From Candidatus Bathycorpusculum sp. (GTDB taxonomy: Archaea; Thermoproteota; Bathyarchaeia; Bathyarchaeales; Bathycorpusculaceae), in assembly GCA_009778385.1 (NCBI GenBank), contig WRJX01000104.1, forward strand, positions 1 to 64,000: a stretch of DNA of 64,000 nt, written 5' to 3'. Each line of letters opens with the position of its first letter. The stretch's first letter is position 1. Made by a program: the position numbers and the translations under genes. Positions 16,554 through 24,644 of this stretch are shown one piece after another. Below the pieces are notes generated by a model that was not told where the DNA came from, did no database searches, and was given only the letters and a program-made list of their open reading frames with translations.

Positions 16554-17315
16554 TTATGTTTCAAGTAGGGTTTTAAGCAGTTTTATTGCTGACCAAGCGG
16601 CTAGTGCGCTGGTATGTGGGTTGTCTGGGTGTGGATCATTGGCAAATTGCATGTGCATTTCTCCGTAGTGCCATTTGACATTAATTTCATGAGTGTTTCG
16701 TTTGACTTTGGGGTCAGAAACTACTTGTACTTTAACTTTGACTGGTTTAACGGTTAAAGCTAAGGTGGCGGCTACGTTCATTTCTCTTGGGAACCGTTGT
16801 GCTGCCTCTCGGGCGTAGCCTTCGTAAACGATGAGTTCTTCTGTGTTGTCTTTGCCTAAAGCTTTGGGGGGTTTATGAGTAGTTAGAGTTATCTCGTCAA
16901 TACCTGCAAGTGTGGCACTAGAAAGTGCATCTAAGCCGCCTATTGCACCTGGTGGAAAGTGTATTCGCGAGCTTCCAGTGCCAAGGCTAAGCAGGGCCCC
17001 TGTGCTCATAACAATAATGTCAATGTCGGCTGCTAAAAGTTTGTCAAAGTATTCAGTTATGGCTTGTTGTGAGGCTGCTTCTACAATTACTTTGGGCTTT
17101 TGGGCAAGCAAGGTATCTATGTTGTCAACTATTTTGACGGGGAACTGTAAGCTATTTTTCAGGTTTTGGGCGCGTTGCAAATCTGCATCGTAAACGACGA
17201 GTTCGTCGCATACTACGAGCTCGCGTTGAACTGCTTCAGCAAGTACGGTACCGATTGCTCCAGCGCCGATTAAACCAACACGTTTAGGTTTAGCCAATTT
17301 TTTCACCTTTAACAT
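16554..17315 (-). CDS. nadX: L-aspartate dehydrogenase
   Basis: Oxidises L-aspartate to iminoaspartate for NAD synthesis, replacing NadB. The 253-residue protein starts with a Rossmann motif, RVGLIGAGAIGTVLAEAV. It has the family signatures MSTGALL, PPGAIGGLDALSSA, FPREMNVAATLAL and, near the C-terminus, NPHTSALAAWSAI. It overlaps the stop of the upstream ValRS gene by 7 nt, so the pair is probably co-transcribed. A second NAD-pathway gene, nadM, lies about 43 kb away in this window. Confidence 0.9.
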   Translation of the reverse strand: MLKVKKLAKPKRVGLIGAGAIGTVLAEAVQRELVVCDELVVYDADLQRAQNLKNSLQFPVKIVDNIDTLLAQKPKVIVEAASQQAITEYFDKLLAADIDIIVMSTGALLSLGTGSSRIHFPPGAIGGLDALSSATLAGIDEITLTTHKPPKALGKDNTEELIVYEGYAREAAQRFPREMNVAATLALTVKPVKVKVQVVSDPKVKRNTHEINVKWHYGEMHMQFANDPHPDNPHTSALAAWSAIKLLKTLLET

Positions 17316-19771
17316 TCTGTTTGGATGTACACTTCAGTTGAAGGTACTTGTCTTCCTTGAGTGAATTTATCAGGTAAGACTGTAAAGTTTTCAATCTTTA
17401 AAGTGGATGTAATATCGGCTGCGCCTTTCTGTATAATTTTAGCGATTTCTACGTTGCCTGTGTAGACTGTTACGTTTTTTATGGGTGCATTAAGGGGTAT
17501 CTTTTTTTGTGCTTTGTCATTGCGGATCTCACCCAAAACGGCAATGATTAAGTCGCCTTGGTCTTCTACTTCCTTGCTTACAATATCAGGATTGAATTTT
17601 GGCCACTCTGAAACCTGTATACTTGTATAGCTTTTGCTGTCAAGATACATGTACTGATAGATTTCTTCTGTTACGTGTGGAGCAACTGGCGCAAACAACT
17701 GTAGTAAACGATAGAGAACTTCGTAGAGTGTATATTGTGCGGCTAAGCGGCTTTCTTTTCCGTGAACTTCAGGACGGTACAAACGGTCTTTAATGGCTTC
17801 TAAGTAGTAGTCACAGAAGACATGCCAAGTAAAGTTGCGTATGTCCTCAACAGCGGTGTTAAATTGGCATTTTTCAAATGAGTCTGTGACTTTTTTTGTT
17901 AGGTTTTCAGTTTTACTAATTATCCATTTATCAAGTAGTTGTAATTCAACATTGGCAGCAGATTGTGGTGTGTAGTCTTCAAGTAGTTTGCTTGCAAACC
18001 CAGATGCATTCCAAAGTTTGTTTAAGAAGCGTTTACCATATTCAACATCTTGTATACGATAGGGAATATCTGAACCTGTTGCACCTCCACTTGCAGCCCA
18101 CTGTCTCACTGCATCAGCACCGTTTTTGGCAAGTGCCTCTGGTGCTGCAGCATAGTTTTTGAGAGATTTACTCATTTTTCTGCCATCAGCGCCAAGAACC
18201 ATACCGTTGATAAGAACGCTATTGAATGGGCGTTCGTTGAATAGTGCGAGGTGGCGTACCATGAGGTAATATGCCCATGTGCGGATGATATCTGTTCCAG
18301 ATGGGTGTATACTTGCGGGGAATAATCGTTTCCAGTCAGGTCGATCAGGCCAGCCGGCGTGAACAGCACATGTAATTGAACTATCCATCCAAGTGTCCAT
18401 GACGTCTTGCTCACCACTAAAGTCTTTGCCGCCACATTTTGGACAAGCGTCAATTCGTGGACCTTCTATTTTGGGGTCAATTGGCACCCATTCGGGCTTT
18501 GCAACGATAATTTCACCACATCCCTTGCAGTACCAAACCGGAATAGGGGTTGCAAATAATCGTTGGCGGCTGATAACCCAGTCCCAATCGAGACTTTTTG
18601 CCCAGTCAATTAGACGGTTTTTCATGTAATCAGGATACCATGGAATTTCATTGGCGTTTTTCTCAACTACCTCAGATAAATCCATGGTTTTCATAAACCA
18701 CTGTTTACGTTCAAGAATTTCAACATTGGTTTTGCAGCGGTCACAAACACCGACTTCTTGCTGGATCTTTTCAGTTTTTTCAAGCAATCCAGCCTCAGTT
18801 AAATCAGCAACAATGGCGGTACGTGTTTGATTCAGATATAAGCCTGCGTATTTGCATTCGGTATCAGTTATTTTACCGTTTTCGTTGATGAGACGAATTA
18901 CAGGAAGTTTATGCTTTATGACGGTTTTAACGTCATCTTTATCTCCGTAAGTACAAATTTGAACAGCTCCAGTGCCAAAGTTCATGTCAACAGCCTCATC
19001 AGCGATAACTGTAACTTCTCGATTTGTAAGAGGCACTACAATTTTTCTGCCAATGTATTTGCTATATCGATCGTCTTTGGGGTTAACCTTTATGGCTACA
19101 CAGGCAGGAATGAATTCAGGGCGCGAGGTGGCAATTAAGAGGTGTTCATTTGAGCCTGCTATTGGAAATTTGATATAGTGTAAGGTGCCTTCTTTTTTGA
19201 CGTGGTCAACTTCTGCGTCAGCAATGGCGGTTTCGTCACGGGGACACCAGTTAACGGGGTGGGTACCTTGATACATGTAACCATTTTGGTAGAGTTGGAT
19301 GAAGCTAAGTTGGGTACAGCGCCAATAATTTGGGTCCATAGTACGGTACTCGGTGGTCCAGTCTATACTGCTGCCAAGTTTAAGTATACCCTCTTTCATC
19401 ATGGCGATGTATTTTTCAACAAGTGCCATGCACATGTTACGGAACTGGTCTGAAGGTATGTCACGTTTACGAATGTTGTTAGCTTTCTCAACTTGGATTT
19501 CTATACCTAAACCGTGGCAATCCCAACCCTGTGGGAAAAGTACATTGTAACCCTGCATACGCTTGAACCGGGCTACAATATCAAAATATGTCCAGTTAAG
19601 AACGTTACCCATGTGAAGTTCACCTGACGGGTAAGGTGGAGGCGTGTCAATACTAAACGGCTCACGGGTCTGGTCATTCCAGTTATAATGGTAAATTTTC
19701 ATTTCTTCCCATTTGCTCTGCCATTTTTGCTCAATCTCGACAAATTTGTAATCTTTAGGCATAGGCTGCAT
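17309..19771 (-). CDS. valS: Valyl-tRNA synthetase
   Basis: Class I aminoacyl-tRNA synthetase charging tRNA-Val, about 820 residues from ATG 19771; the frame extends 22 codons further but family members start near MPKDYKF. Signatures: PPPYPSGELHMGN (HIGH-type, residues 44-56), GWDCHGLGIEIQVEK, an editing domain with ATSRPEFIPACVAI, two zinc-knuckle CxxC pairs (CDRCK; CKGCG/CPKCG), NGMVLGADGRKMSKS, and the archaeal ValRS segment ASGGATGSDIPYRIQDVEYG. The C-terminal anticodon-binding domain is present. The archaeal version lacks the long bacterial C-terminal coiled coil, as here. Confidence 0.93.
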   Translation of the reverse strand: MQPMPKDYKFVEIEQKWQSKWEEMKIYHYNWNDQTREPFSIDTPPPYPSGELHMGNVLNWTYFDIVARFKRMQGYNVLFPQGWDCHGLGIEIQVEKANNIRKRDIPSDQFRNMCMALVEKYIAMMKEGILKLGSSIDWTTEYRTMDPNYWRCTQLSFIQLYQNGYMYQGTHPVNWCPRDETAIADAEVDHVKKEGTLHYIKFPIAGSNEHLLIATSRPEFIPACVAIKVNPKDDRYSKYIGRKIVVPLTNREVTVIADEAVDMNFGTGAVQICTYGDKDDVKTVIKHKLPVIRLINENGKITDTECKYAGLYLNQTRTAIVADLTEAGLLEKTEKIQQEVGVCDRCKTNVEILERKQWFMKTMDLSEVVEKNANEIPWYPDYMKNRLIDWAKSLDWDWVISRQRLFATPIPVWYCKGCGEIIVAKPEWVPIDPKIEGPRIDACPKCGGKDFSGEQDVMDTWMDSSITCAVHAGWPDRPDWKRLFPASIHPSGTDIIRTWAYYLMVRHLALFNERPFNSVLINGMVLGADGRKMSKSLKNYAAAPEALAKNGADAVRQWAASGGATGSDIPYRIQDVEYGKRFLNKLWNASGFASKLLEDYTPQSAANVELQLLDKWIISKTENLTKKVTDSFEKCQFNTAVEDIRNFTWHVFCDYYLEAIKDRLYRPEVHGKESRLAAQYTLYEVLYRLLQLFAPVAPHVTEEIYQYMYLDSKSYTSIQVSEWPKFNPDIVSKEVEDQGDLIIAVLGEIRNDKAQKKIPLNAPIKNVTVYTGNVEIAKIIQKGAADITSTLKIENFTVLPDKFTQGRQVPSTEVYIQTEC

Positions 19772-20217
19772 GAGTATCAATCCAACATGTAAATTACTGT
19801 TTAACTTTAGCAAAACGGAAATAGCACCTAAAAACATTATCCTCCACTTTTCTCTTCAATCACCTCCTAACCTAACGCATTCTCGACCCACCCACTTTTC
19901 AATTTCTGCAATTGAAAACATCCTTTGACATTGGCAAGTTAGCTGTATGTCGGCTTTGACATTCTTTTTACTTTCAACACCTATTACTTACAATTGTCCT
20001 TTGTAACACAATAAGAATCGTTTTGGAAGCAAAAGGACACCCAGAAACATTTTTGAACAGAATTCTACTTTTTGTTATTAAATAACTTGGCTATCTATTT
20101 GGTATTAGCTGTCGGTTTATCCATTCTGAGATCTATGAAAAATGTTTGACTTTTGGGTAGTTTTTCCAGTTAGCCTAAATTACCTAAAGAGAAGAATTGC
20201 CATTTAGAAGGGAAAAA
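19772..20217. other. Intergenic region, no supported gene
   Basis: About 445 nt upstream of valS and downstream of the YgbA_NO gene, both on the minus strand. It should contain the valS promoter. No ORF, hairpin or RNA gene is evident. Confidence 0.4.
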
Positions 20218-20574
20218 CTAGTTTTTGTCTAGTGTTGGGGCTTTTCGATGATTATCCCATGCGTGATGTAATGCTAAACCTGGATGATATAGTAGTAAAC
20301 GTGGGCCAGAGTAACGCATGATTTTGCGGACTTGTAATTTCATGTCAGGCTTATAACATTGTATCGTGCATTTGCCACAGGTACTTTTCTTGTCTTGAAA
20401 CGGACATTTATCCAATCGTAAAAATGCGTAATCTTTGAATTGCTGACAATCTGGACATAATTCGCCGTCAGGGGATTTATGATGAGCTTTACAGTAGAGG
20501 TCTACCATGTAAGTGATGGTTTTTTTCTCTCGCACCATTCGCTTGTGGGTTGGGTTTGGAGGTTGGGGTTTCAT
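20218..20574 (-). CDS. YgbA_NO family protein (nitrous-oxide/NO-stimulated family)
   Basis: A 118-residue cysteine-rich protein matching the YgbA_NO family (PF11756 type), named from an E. coli gene induced by nitrosative stress. The ordered motifs are there: REKKTITYMVDLYCKAHH, LCPDCQQFKDYAFLRLDKCPF, CGKCTIQCYKPDMK, and VRKIMRYSGPRLLLYHP. The eight cysteines plus histidines suggest a metal or Fe-S site. The precise biochemistry is unknown. It is followed on the same strand by no close partner, while 3-methyladenine glycosylase lies 48 nt upstream, so the two could share a transcript. Confidence 0.85.
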   Translation of the reverse strand: MKPQPPNPTHKRMVREKKTITYMVDLYCKAHHKSPDGELCPDCQQFKDYAFLRLDKCPFQDKKSTCGKCTIQCYKPDMKLQVRKIMRYSGPRLLLYHPGLALHHAWDNHRKAPTLDKN

Positions 20575-20622
20575 GTTAATTAATAGTTAGGTTTTTTATA
20601 GATTAAGCTTTACCCTTACAGA

Positions 20623-21216
20623 TCAGGGTTTTGATACAAATGGATTATTTTTTATGTAAAACCGCCAAAGCATATCTTTCCAGTTCCCTGCATAATCTAT
20701 ACCAATTCGCTTTGCCGCCACCACAGCCTCAGCAGACACTTCAGGAGCATTTTCAAGATACAACGACGAAACAGTCAAATCCAGCGCGTTTTGGGCTCTT
20801 GAAATACCCATAGCCATACAAAGTCTACCAGGACCATTTGTCAAATTGAGTTGTTTACCCAGAGCACCACGGCGTTTAACCATTAACGCCATACCCTCAA
20901 TAGGTTCAAGCGCACGAATGAGAACAGCTTCAGGCTTTCCTGCAACAGAACCAGCGGTCACATTAATGCAGTTATACATACCATAAATCAGGTAAACGTA
21001 GGCATGACCTTTTTGTTCATACATGACTTCATTTCTAGCGGTACGACGTCCGGCTGAACTATGGGCTGCTTTATCCTCGGGTCCAAGATAAGCTTCAGTT
21101 TCAACTATTCTACCCGATGTAATGTCCTCATTGGTTTTGTGAACTAGAATTTTTCCAAGCAATTTTTTGGAAACATCAATTGTATCTTGTTGATAGAAGG
21201 ACTTTTGGAGAATCAC
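20623..21216 (-). CDS. 3-methyladenine DNA glycosylase (AAG/MPG family)
   Basis: A 197-residue base-excision glycosylase of the AAG fold that removes alkylated and deaminated purines. Catalytic glutamate region IVETEAYLGPEDKAAHS, the intercalating-tyrosine region HAYVYLIYGMYNCINV, and LNLTNGPGRLCMAMGI are all conserved. Length is normal. It lies upstream of the YgbA_NO gene; together they would fit a response to alkylating or nitrosative damage, though this pairing is inference. Confidence 0.9.
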   Translation of the reverse strand: MILQKSFYQQDTIDVSKKLLGKILVHKTNEDITSGRIVETEAYLGPEDKAAHSSAGRRTARNEVMYEQKGHAYVYLIYGMYNCINVTAGSVAGKPEAVLIRALEPIEGMALMVKRRGALGKQLNLTNGPGRLCMAMGISRAQNALDLTVSSLYLENAPEVSAEAVVAAKRIGIDYAGNWKDMLWRFYIKNNPFVSKP

Positions 21217-21313
21217 AGTTCAATTAAAGCATCAAGCTATTAATAAGCTTACAAATGGTATTGGCAGATTATTTGTGTCTGTTTGCTGTTGTTAATTATT
21301 TGTTTGTAGAGAG

Positions 21314-21748
21314 CTATAATACATAGGTCTCAGTTTTGGAGCTGGCTTTCTTTTTTAGCGTTTTTAAGTAATTTGGCAGACTTTCTATGCATTGGACATC
21401 TCGGTTAACTAAGGCTCCAAGTTCTCGCCAGAACCATACATTTACCTTAATATGTAGCCGCTCTAACTCGGTAACAAGTCGTTTAGTTCCCTCTTTGCCA
21501 CGTCTATCAAAATCTAAAAAAAGTACGACCCTGCGTGTACCTGAGGTTTCAATTTCAGAGACAGCGTCAAGAAAACTCTTACCGCTAGTCTTAATGGTTA
21601 CAATTCTACCTTCAACCCCGAGATGTTTGAGGTTATCAGCATCCTTTTTTCCTTCCACTACAATTGGCGTACCCGCTTTGGATTCTTCAACCAGCTTTGC
21701 TAGGATGTATTCAATTTTCTCATGTCTATCTCTGAGTTTGGTTAGCAT
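21314..21748 (-). CDS. Small Toprim-domain protein
   Basis: A 144-residue stand-alone Toprim protein of the RNase M5/primase-like group widely found in archaea. Motifs: IVVEGKKDADNLKHLGV (the conserved Glu of Toprim, near residue 33), and VVLFLDFDRRGKEGTKRLVTEL with the DxD pair near residues 80-82. Toprim domains bind Mg2+ and act in nicking, primase or RNA-cleaving enzymes. The archaeal protein's own substrate is not established. It starts 2 nt after the tyrS stop, so the two are an operon. Confidence 0.8.
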   Translation of the reverse strand: MLTKLRDRHEKIEYILAKLVEESKAGTPIVVEGKKDADNLKHLGVEGRIVTIKTSGKSFLDAVSEIETSGTRRVVLFLDFDRRGKEGTKRLVTELERLHIKVNVWFWRELGALVNRDVQCIESLPNYLKTLKKKASSKTETYVL

Positions 21749-21750
21749 TG

Positions 21751-22839
21751 TTATCGTGTAATTTTTGCGGCCTTCACTATTTCAAGACAGTTTTTGGCTT
21801 CCTGATTATTTTCGAAGTAGCGCCGTACTGGTTCGAGAATGTTACCAAGTTCAGCAGCTACACTGTTTTTTAAATCCATTGGGTGTAGTTTACCTTCGGC
21901 GTAAGTGGCTTCAAGTTCTAGGTAACTTTGGAAATCAAGGTTTCCGCCAAATTTAGTTGGACGCTCGATTGTAAAGGCAGTTTTTTCGCGAAAAATAATG
22001 TATTTACAGACGTCTAATACTGGATTGTGTTTAACAGTTCGTTCAGGACAAAAAGCTTTGCTCATTTTCTGCTTAATCTCCGCGGGCTGATCATAGATAA
22101 ATATGCATGTATCGGGCTTGCTTTTAGACATCTTTGCACTGGCTATGGCCTCTTTTTCTTGCCCCTCTGGAATTGGCCACATACATGGTTTAGCTAACCC
22201 CTGCAGTAGGTGATGGTGAACGCATACAGGTTTCCAATAGCCGATTTTTTCTCCGATTTCTCGGCCGACCATGTTGGCTTTGCGTTGATCTAAACCAAGT
22301 TGACAAATTTTAACGTCCATTTCAAAAATATCTGCAACTTGCATAGGAGTATAGAGGTAATCTGAAACGTAGCGGGCTTCACCTTCTTTTCTGCCGGCAA
22401 TCTCTAGAGTTCGGATCGTACGTGCAACTGTGAGTTCTTTTGAAATTTTAAGAGTTTTAGCCCAGTAATTGATGTCGTTGTAGAGCTCATCGGAGTAAAT
22501 GAATTCTACTTTGTCGGCTGGAACACCAAGTGCAATCCATGAATGTCTAAACAGATCTGCAGCTTTACGGATTAATGCCAAGTCGCCGTTGAGCTTATTG
22601 TTTAGATATGCATGCCATGTAGCTAAAAAAGCCTTGAAGTGTATACCGGCTTCAGCGAAGTCTTTCATTTTGTAAGCACAAATAACGCCTGTTCCTAGAT
22701 GTGCAAGGCCAGAGGGTTCCCATCCACCGTATGCAATGGGGTGCTCTTCTGTTTCAAGCAAGTGCCTTAGATCTTCAATTGTTACGACTTCCTCTGTTGG
22801 TGGTCTGCAGATAAGCTCAATTTTTCTTTCAATATCCAT
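21751..22839 (-). CDS. tyrS: Tyrosyl-tRNA synthetase, archaeal type
   Basis: Class Ic synthetase charging tRNA-Tyr, 362 residues. The HIGH equivalent lies in AYGGWEPSGLAHLGTGVICAY (residues 37-57), the YTPMQVADIFEMDVKICQLGLDQRKANM stretch is the tyrosine/ATP pocket, and KMSKS is present (SAKMSKSKPD). The short C-terminal anticodon-binding domain is typical of archaeal/eukaryotic TyrRS. It is co-oriented with the Toprim gene and ends 2 nt before it. Confidence 0.9.
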   Translation of the reverse strand: MDIERKIELICRPPTEEVVTIEDLRHLLETEEHPIAYGGWEPSGLAHLGTGVICAYKMKDFAEAGIHFKAFLATWHAYLNNKLNGDLALIRKAADLFRHSWIALGVPADKVEFIYSDELYNDINYWAKTLKISKELTVARTIRTLEIAGRKEGEARYVSDYLYTPMQVADIFEMDVKICQLGLDQRKANMVGREIGEKIGYWKPVCVHHHLLQGLAKPCMWPIPEGQEKEAIASAKMSKSKPDTCIFIYDQPAEIKQKMSKAFCPERTVKHNPVLDVCKYIIFREKTAFTIERPTKFGGNLDFQSYLELEATYAEGKLHPMDLKNSVAAELGNILEPVRRYFENNQEAKNCLEIVKAAKITR

Positions 22840-22996
22840 GCATAGTTCACAGCTTTATGTTTGTTACTTGATATGTTGATATTTGTTTAAAAATAAATGG
22901 GTTTGCATGAAAAGAAGAATTGATTTGGATTAAACCACAGAATTTACTGCTTTACTATGATGTATAGAGGTACGGTCTATAAGCGGGGTTAAAAAC

Positions 22997-23164
22997 TTGC
23001 TAAAGAAGGTCCTTGCCAAAATAGGAATCCTTGACAATTCAACTGAATTTGTCCTTACGTCTGTTGTTCTTGGCTTTAGCGGAAAACTTGGTTTGTTTGT
23101 AGAATTAACAGTTAAAAGTAAAAGAATTAAAATTACGGGCTATTTGTCTCCCAACGTAACCTAA
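22997..23164 (+). CDS. Possible 55-residue small protein
   Basis: A TTG-started frame of 56 codons with sensible composition: an N-terminal basic helix (LKKVLAKIGILD), Val/Leu-rich middle (VLTSVVLGFSGKLGLFVEL), a basic segment VKSKRIKI and a short tail. There is a TATA-like TGATGTATAGAGG about 35 nt upstream. It ends just before the structured RNA candidate. Not recognised; could be spurious. Confidence 0.3.
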   Translation: MLKKVLAKIGILDNSTEFVLTSVVLGFSGKLGLFVELTVKSKRIKITGYLSPNVT

Positions 23165-23171
23165 CACTTAA

Positions 23172-23347
23172 CCTCATAGCTGAGCGTCGCTTTAAGCTTG
23201 GCTAAGCTCTCTCGGCGTGGGAATTTTAATTCGCCCGATGTCTTACCTGTCCCATAATTGGGTAGAACTTAAGCGGTCATAGGTGCAAGCTTTATGGTTC
23301 TTGCGTCCCTCTGTAAAGTCCGTCGTTATGGGTGCTCATCTATGGCA
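23172..23347. ncRNA. Candidate structured non-coding RNA
   Basis: A GC-richer island with nested complementarity. The ends close as an 11-nt helix with one mismatch (CATAGCTGAGC at 23175-23185 with GCTCATCTATG at 23334-23344). Inside, CGCTTTAAG (23188-23196) can pair with CTTAAGCG near 23268-23275, and there are local stems GCAAG/CTTGC (23285-23304), CCCA/TGGG (23251-23262) and AGCTT/AAGCT (23195-23208). The strand is uncertain: an AATAATAG box on the minus strand lies about 25 nt outside the 23344 end, while a T-run lies further right for the plus strand. It does not match 5S, RNase P or SRP RNA consensus motifs that I can recall. Confidence 0.4.
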
Positions 23348-23437
23348 AGACAAAGAAAAATAACGCTATTATTTGTTAAAGGTTGTGCTTTAACTAACGT
23401 ACAAACCTTACTTTTTTCAAGTTTTCTAACATGAGAG

Positions 23438-23511
23438 GGCCGGGGCAGGGATTTGAACCCTGGCGAAAGGCTCCACAGGCCTCTAGGCTACCAAGCTACC
23501 TCACCTCGGCC
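23438..23511 (-). tRNA. tRNA-His(GTG)
   Basis: A 74-nt cloverleaf without intron or encoded CCA. The extra 5' G(-1) faces discriminator C73, the hallmark of tRNA-His. Acceptor GCCGAGG pairs with CCCCGGC except for an A5-C68 mismatch. The D-loop contains TTGGTAG, the anticodon arm is GAGGC-CTGTGGA-GCCTT giving anticodon GTG, and the T-arm is CAGGG-TTCAAAT-CCCTG. The A-C mismatch is odd and could reflect a C-to-U edit, a sequence variant or simple tolerance. Confidence 0.9.
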
Positions 23512-23621
23512 ACTTTACCATGCTTTTCCGCGACCTTGACCGCTTTTTCCATCACTCTTAGCGGCTCTGACCACTTATGCATATTATATTTTGGTAGCTT
23601 CTTAGAGAGATAACAAACTCC

Positions 23622-23738
23622 TTATTTACGTTTACGAAAGATTTTACCACCATCAACGTATTCACCAGTGACATATTCAAACCCTACTTCAACCAGTTTA
23701 CAGGACTCTTCGGTATTATGAACTACTTTTGTTAACAT
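23622..23738 (-). CDS. 38-residue protein resembling the tail of archaeal integrases
   Basis: ATG-started ORF ending in GGKIFRKRK, with the core CKLVEVGFEYVTGEYVDGG. From memory, the pattern E-A/V-GFEYV-x(5-8)-G-x-x-x-FRKRK is the C-terminal tail seen in many archaeal tyrosine recombinases and as stand-alone small proteins. It lies upstream of tRNA-His on the same strand, not on the 3' side where an integrase remnant would be expected. It is either a free-standing small protein or a relic. Confidence 0.5.
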   Translation of the reverse strand: MLTKVVHNTEESCKLVEVGFEYVTGEYVDGGKIFRKRK

Positions 23739-23788
23739 AACAAAATAACCAATCAACCAACAAAAACAGCAACAATAAACTATGTCGG

Positions 23789-24640
23789 TTATTTCCTGAA
23801 AAGCACTGAAGCGTAACCGACTACACTTGAATAATCCCCTGATGTATCACCACTGTTATGATAACTAAGCAGTTCTGCTTGGGCATTTAAGCCCTGGGCG
23901 TAAGTAATCAAAGCAGTTATTGGGGCATAACCACATGCAGTAATATTTTGGGTTTCAACAGTTTCGTAAAAGCGGTGGGCGTCCAAAGCAGTCACCGCGT
24001 CCAAAGCAGAATGATCTTTCTTTTCAGCCTGTTTAGCAGATTCATAATGCGTCATGTCAGAAGATGCAATAACAACAGCGTTGTGGGTATCCAGGGCTTC
24101 AATTAAAGCGCTGCCTACCTCTACTGCTGAATTATAATCTTGCATTAAGAAGCAGATTGGAATGATTTTGAATTTGTTACCATAAAGGTACTGTAGAAAA
24201 GGCAACTGTACTTCAATAGAGTGTTCAAAGCGGTGAGCAGTTTCATCAATGTCAATTATGTTTGTTTCAGAAAGAAGCACATCCGCTAATTCCGTGTCAA
24301 TTTGGATGTTACCAAGGGGTGTTTTCCATATGCCTTCACGCATCAAGGATAACCCACTTCCATAACCAGTATGGTTGGGACCAAAAATAATTACGGTATC
24401 AGGTAAACCATCTTTAGCAAGTTCAAAAAATCCTGAAGCAGCAACCATTCCAGAATACATGTAACCCGCATGCGGACAAACTAGTCCAACAATCTTTCGA
24501 GGATGACTGTGAAAATTAACTTCTGGAAGTTTTCCCGGACCAAGATTACTTAAAAAACAAGAGTTAATTTGAAGTTTAAGCGCTTCGGCGTTGGCTTCAT
24601 AAAATTGGCCTGAGGCAATTGGACGCCGAAACGGAGGCAA
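23789..24640 (-). CDS. MEMO1 family protein (AmmeMemoRadiSam system protein B)
   Basis: A MEMO-fold protein related to class III extradiol dioxygenases, about 283 residues from a TTG at 24640 (4 nt after the rpsB stop, GGAGG upstream). It starts PPFRRPIASGQFYEA. Putative metal ligands are in VCPHAGYMYSG, FGPNHTGYGSG, RFEHSIEVQLPFLQY, and SSDMTHYESA. In archaea this gene commonly follows enolase and rpsB, as here. In the AmmeMemoRadiSam cluster it accompanies AMMECR1 and a radical SAM enzyme, but neither is in this window. Its biochemical role is unsettled. Confidence 0.88.
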   Translation of the reverse strand: MPPFRRPIASGQFYEANAEALKLQINSCFLSNLGPGKLPEVNFHSHPRKIVGLVCPHAGYMYSGMVAASGFFELAKDGLPDTVIIFGPNHTGYGSGLSLMREGIWKTPLGNIQIDTELADVLLSETNIIDIDETAHRFEHSIEVQLPFLQYLYGNKFKIIPICFLMQDYNSAVEVGSALIEALDTHNAVVIASSDMTHYESAKQAEKKDHSALDAVTALDAHRFYETVETQNITACGYAPITALITYAQGLNAQAELLSYHNSGDTSGDYSSVVGYASVLFRK

Positions 24641-24644
24641 CCTT

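Noticed and set aside
23172-23347. 5S rRNA, SRP RNA or RNase P RNA as identity of the structured island
   Set aside because: Fragments resemble 5S helix III and an SRP Alu UGUAA motif, but the order, helix lengths and required conserved loops do not match; no S-domain follows.
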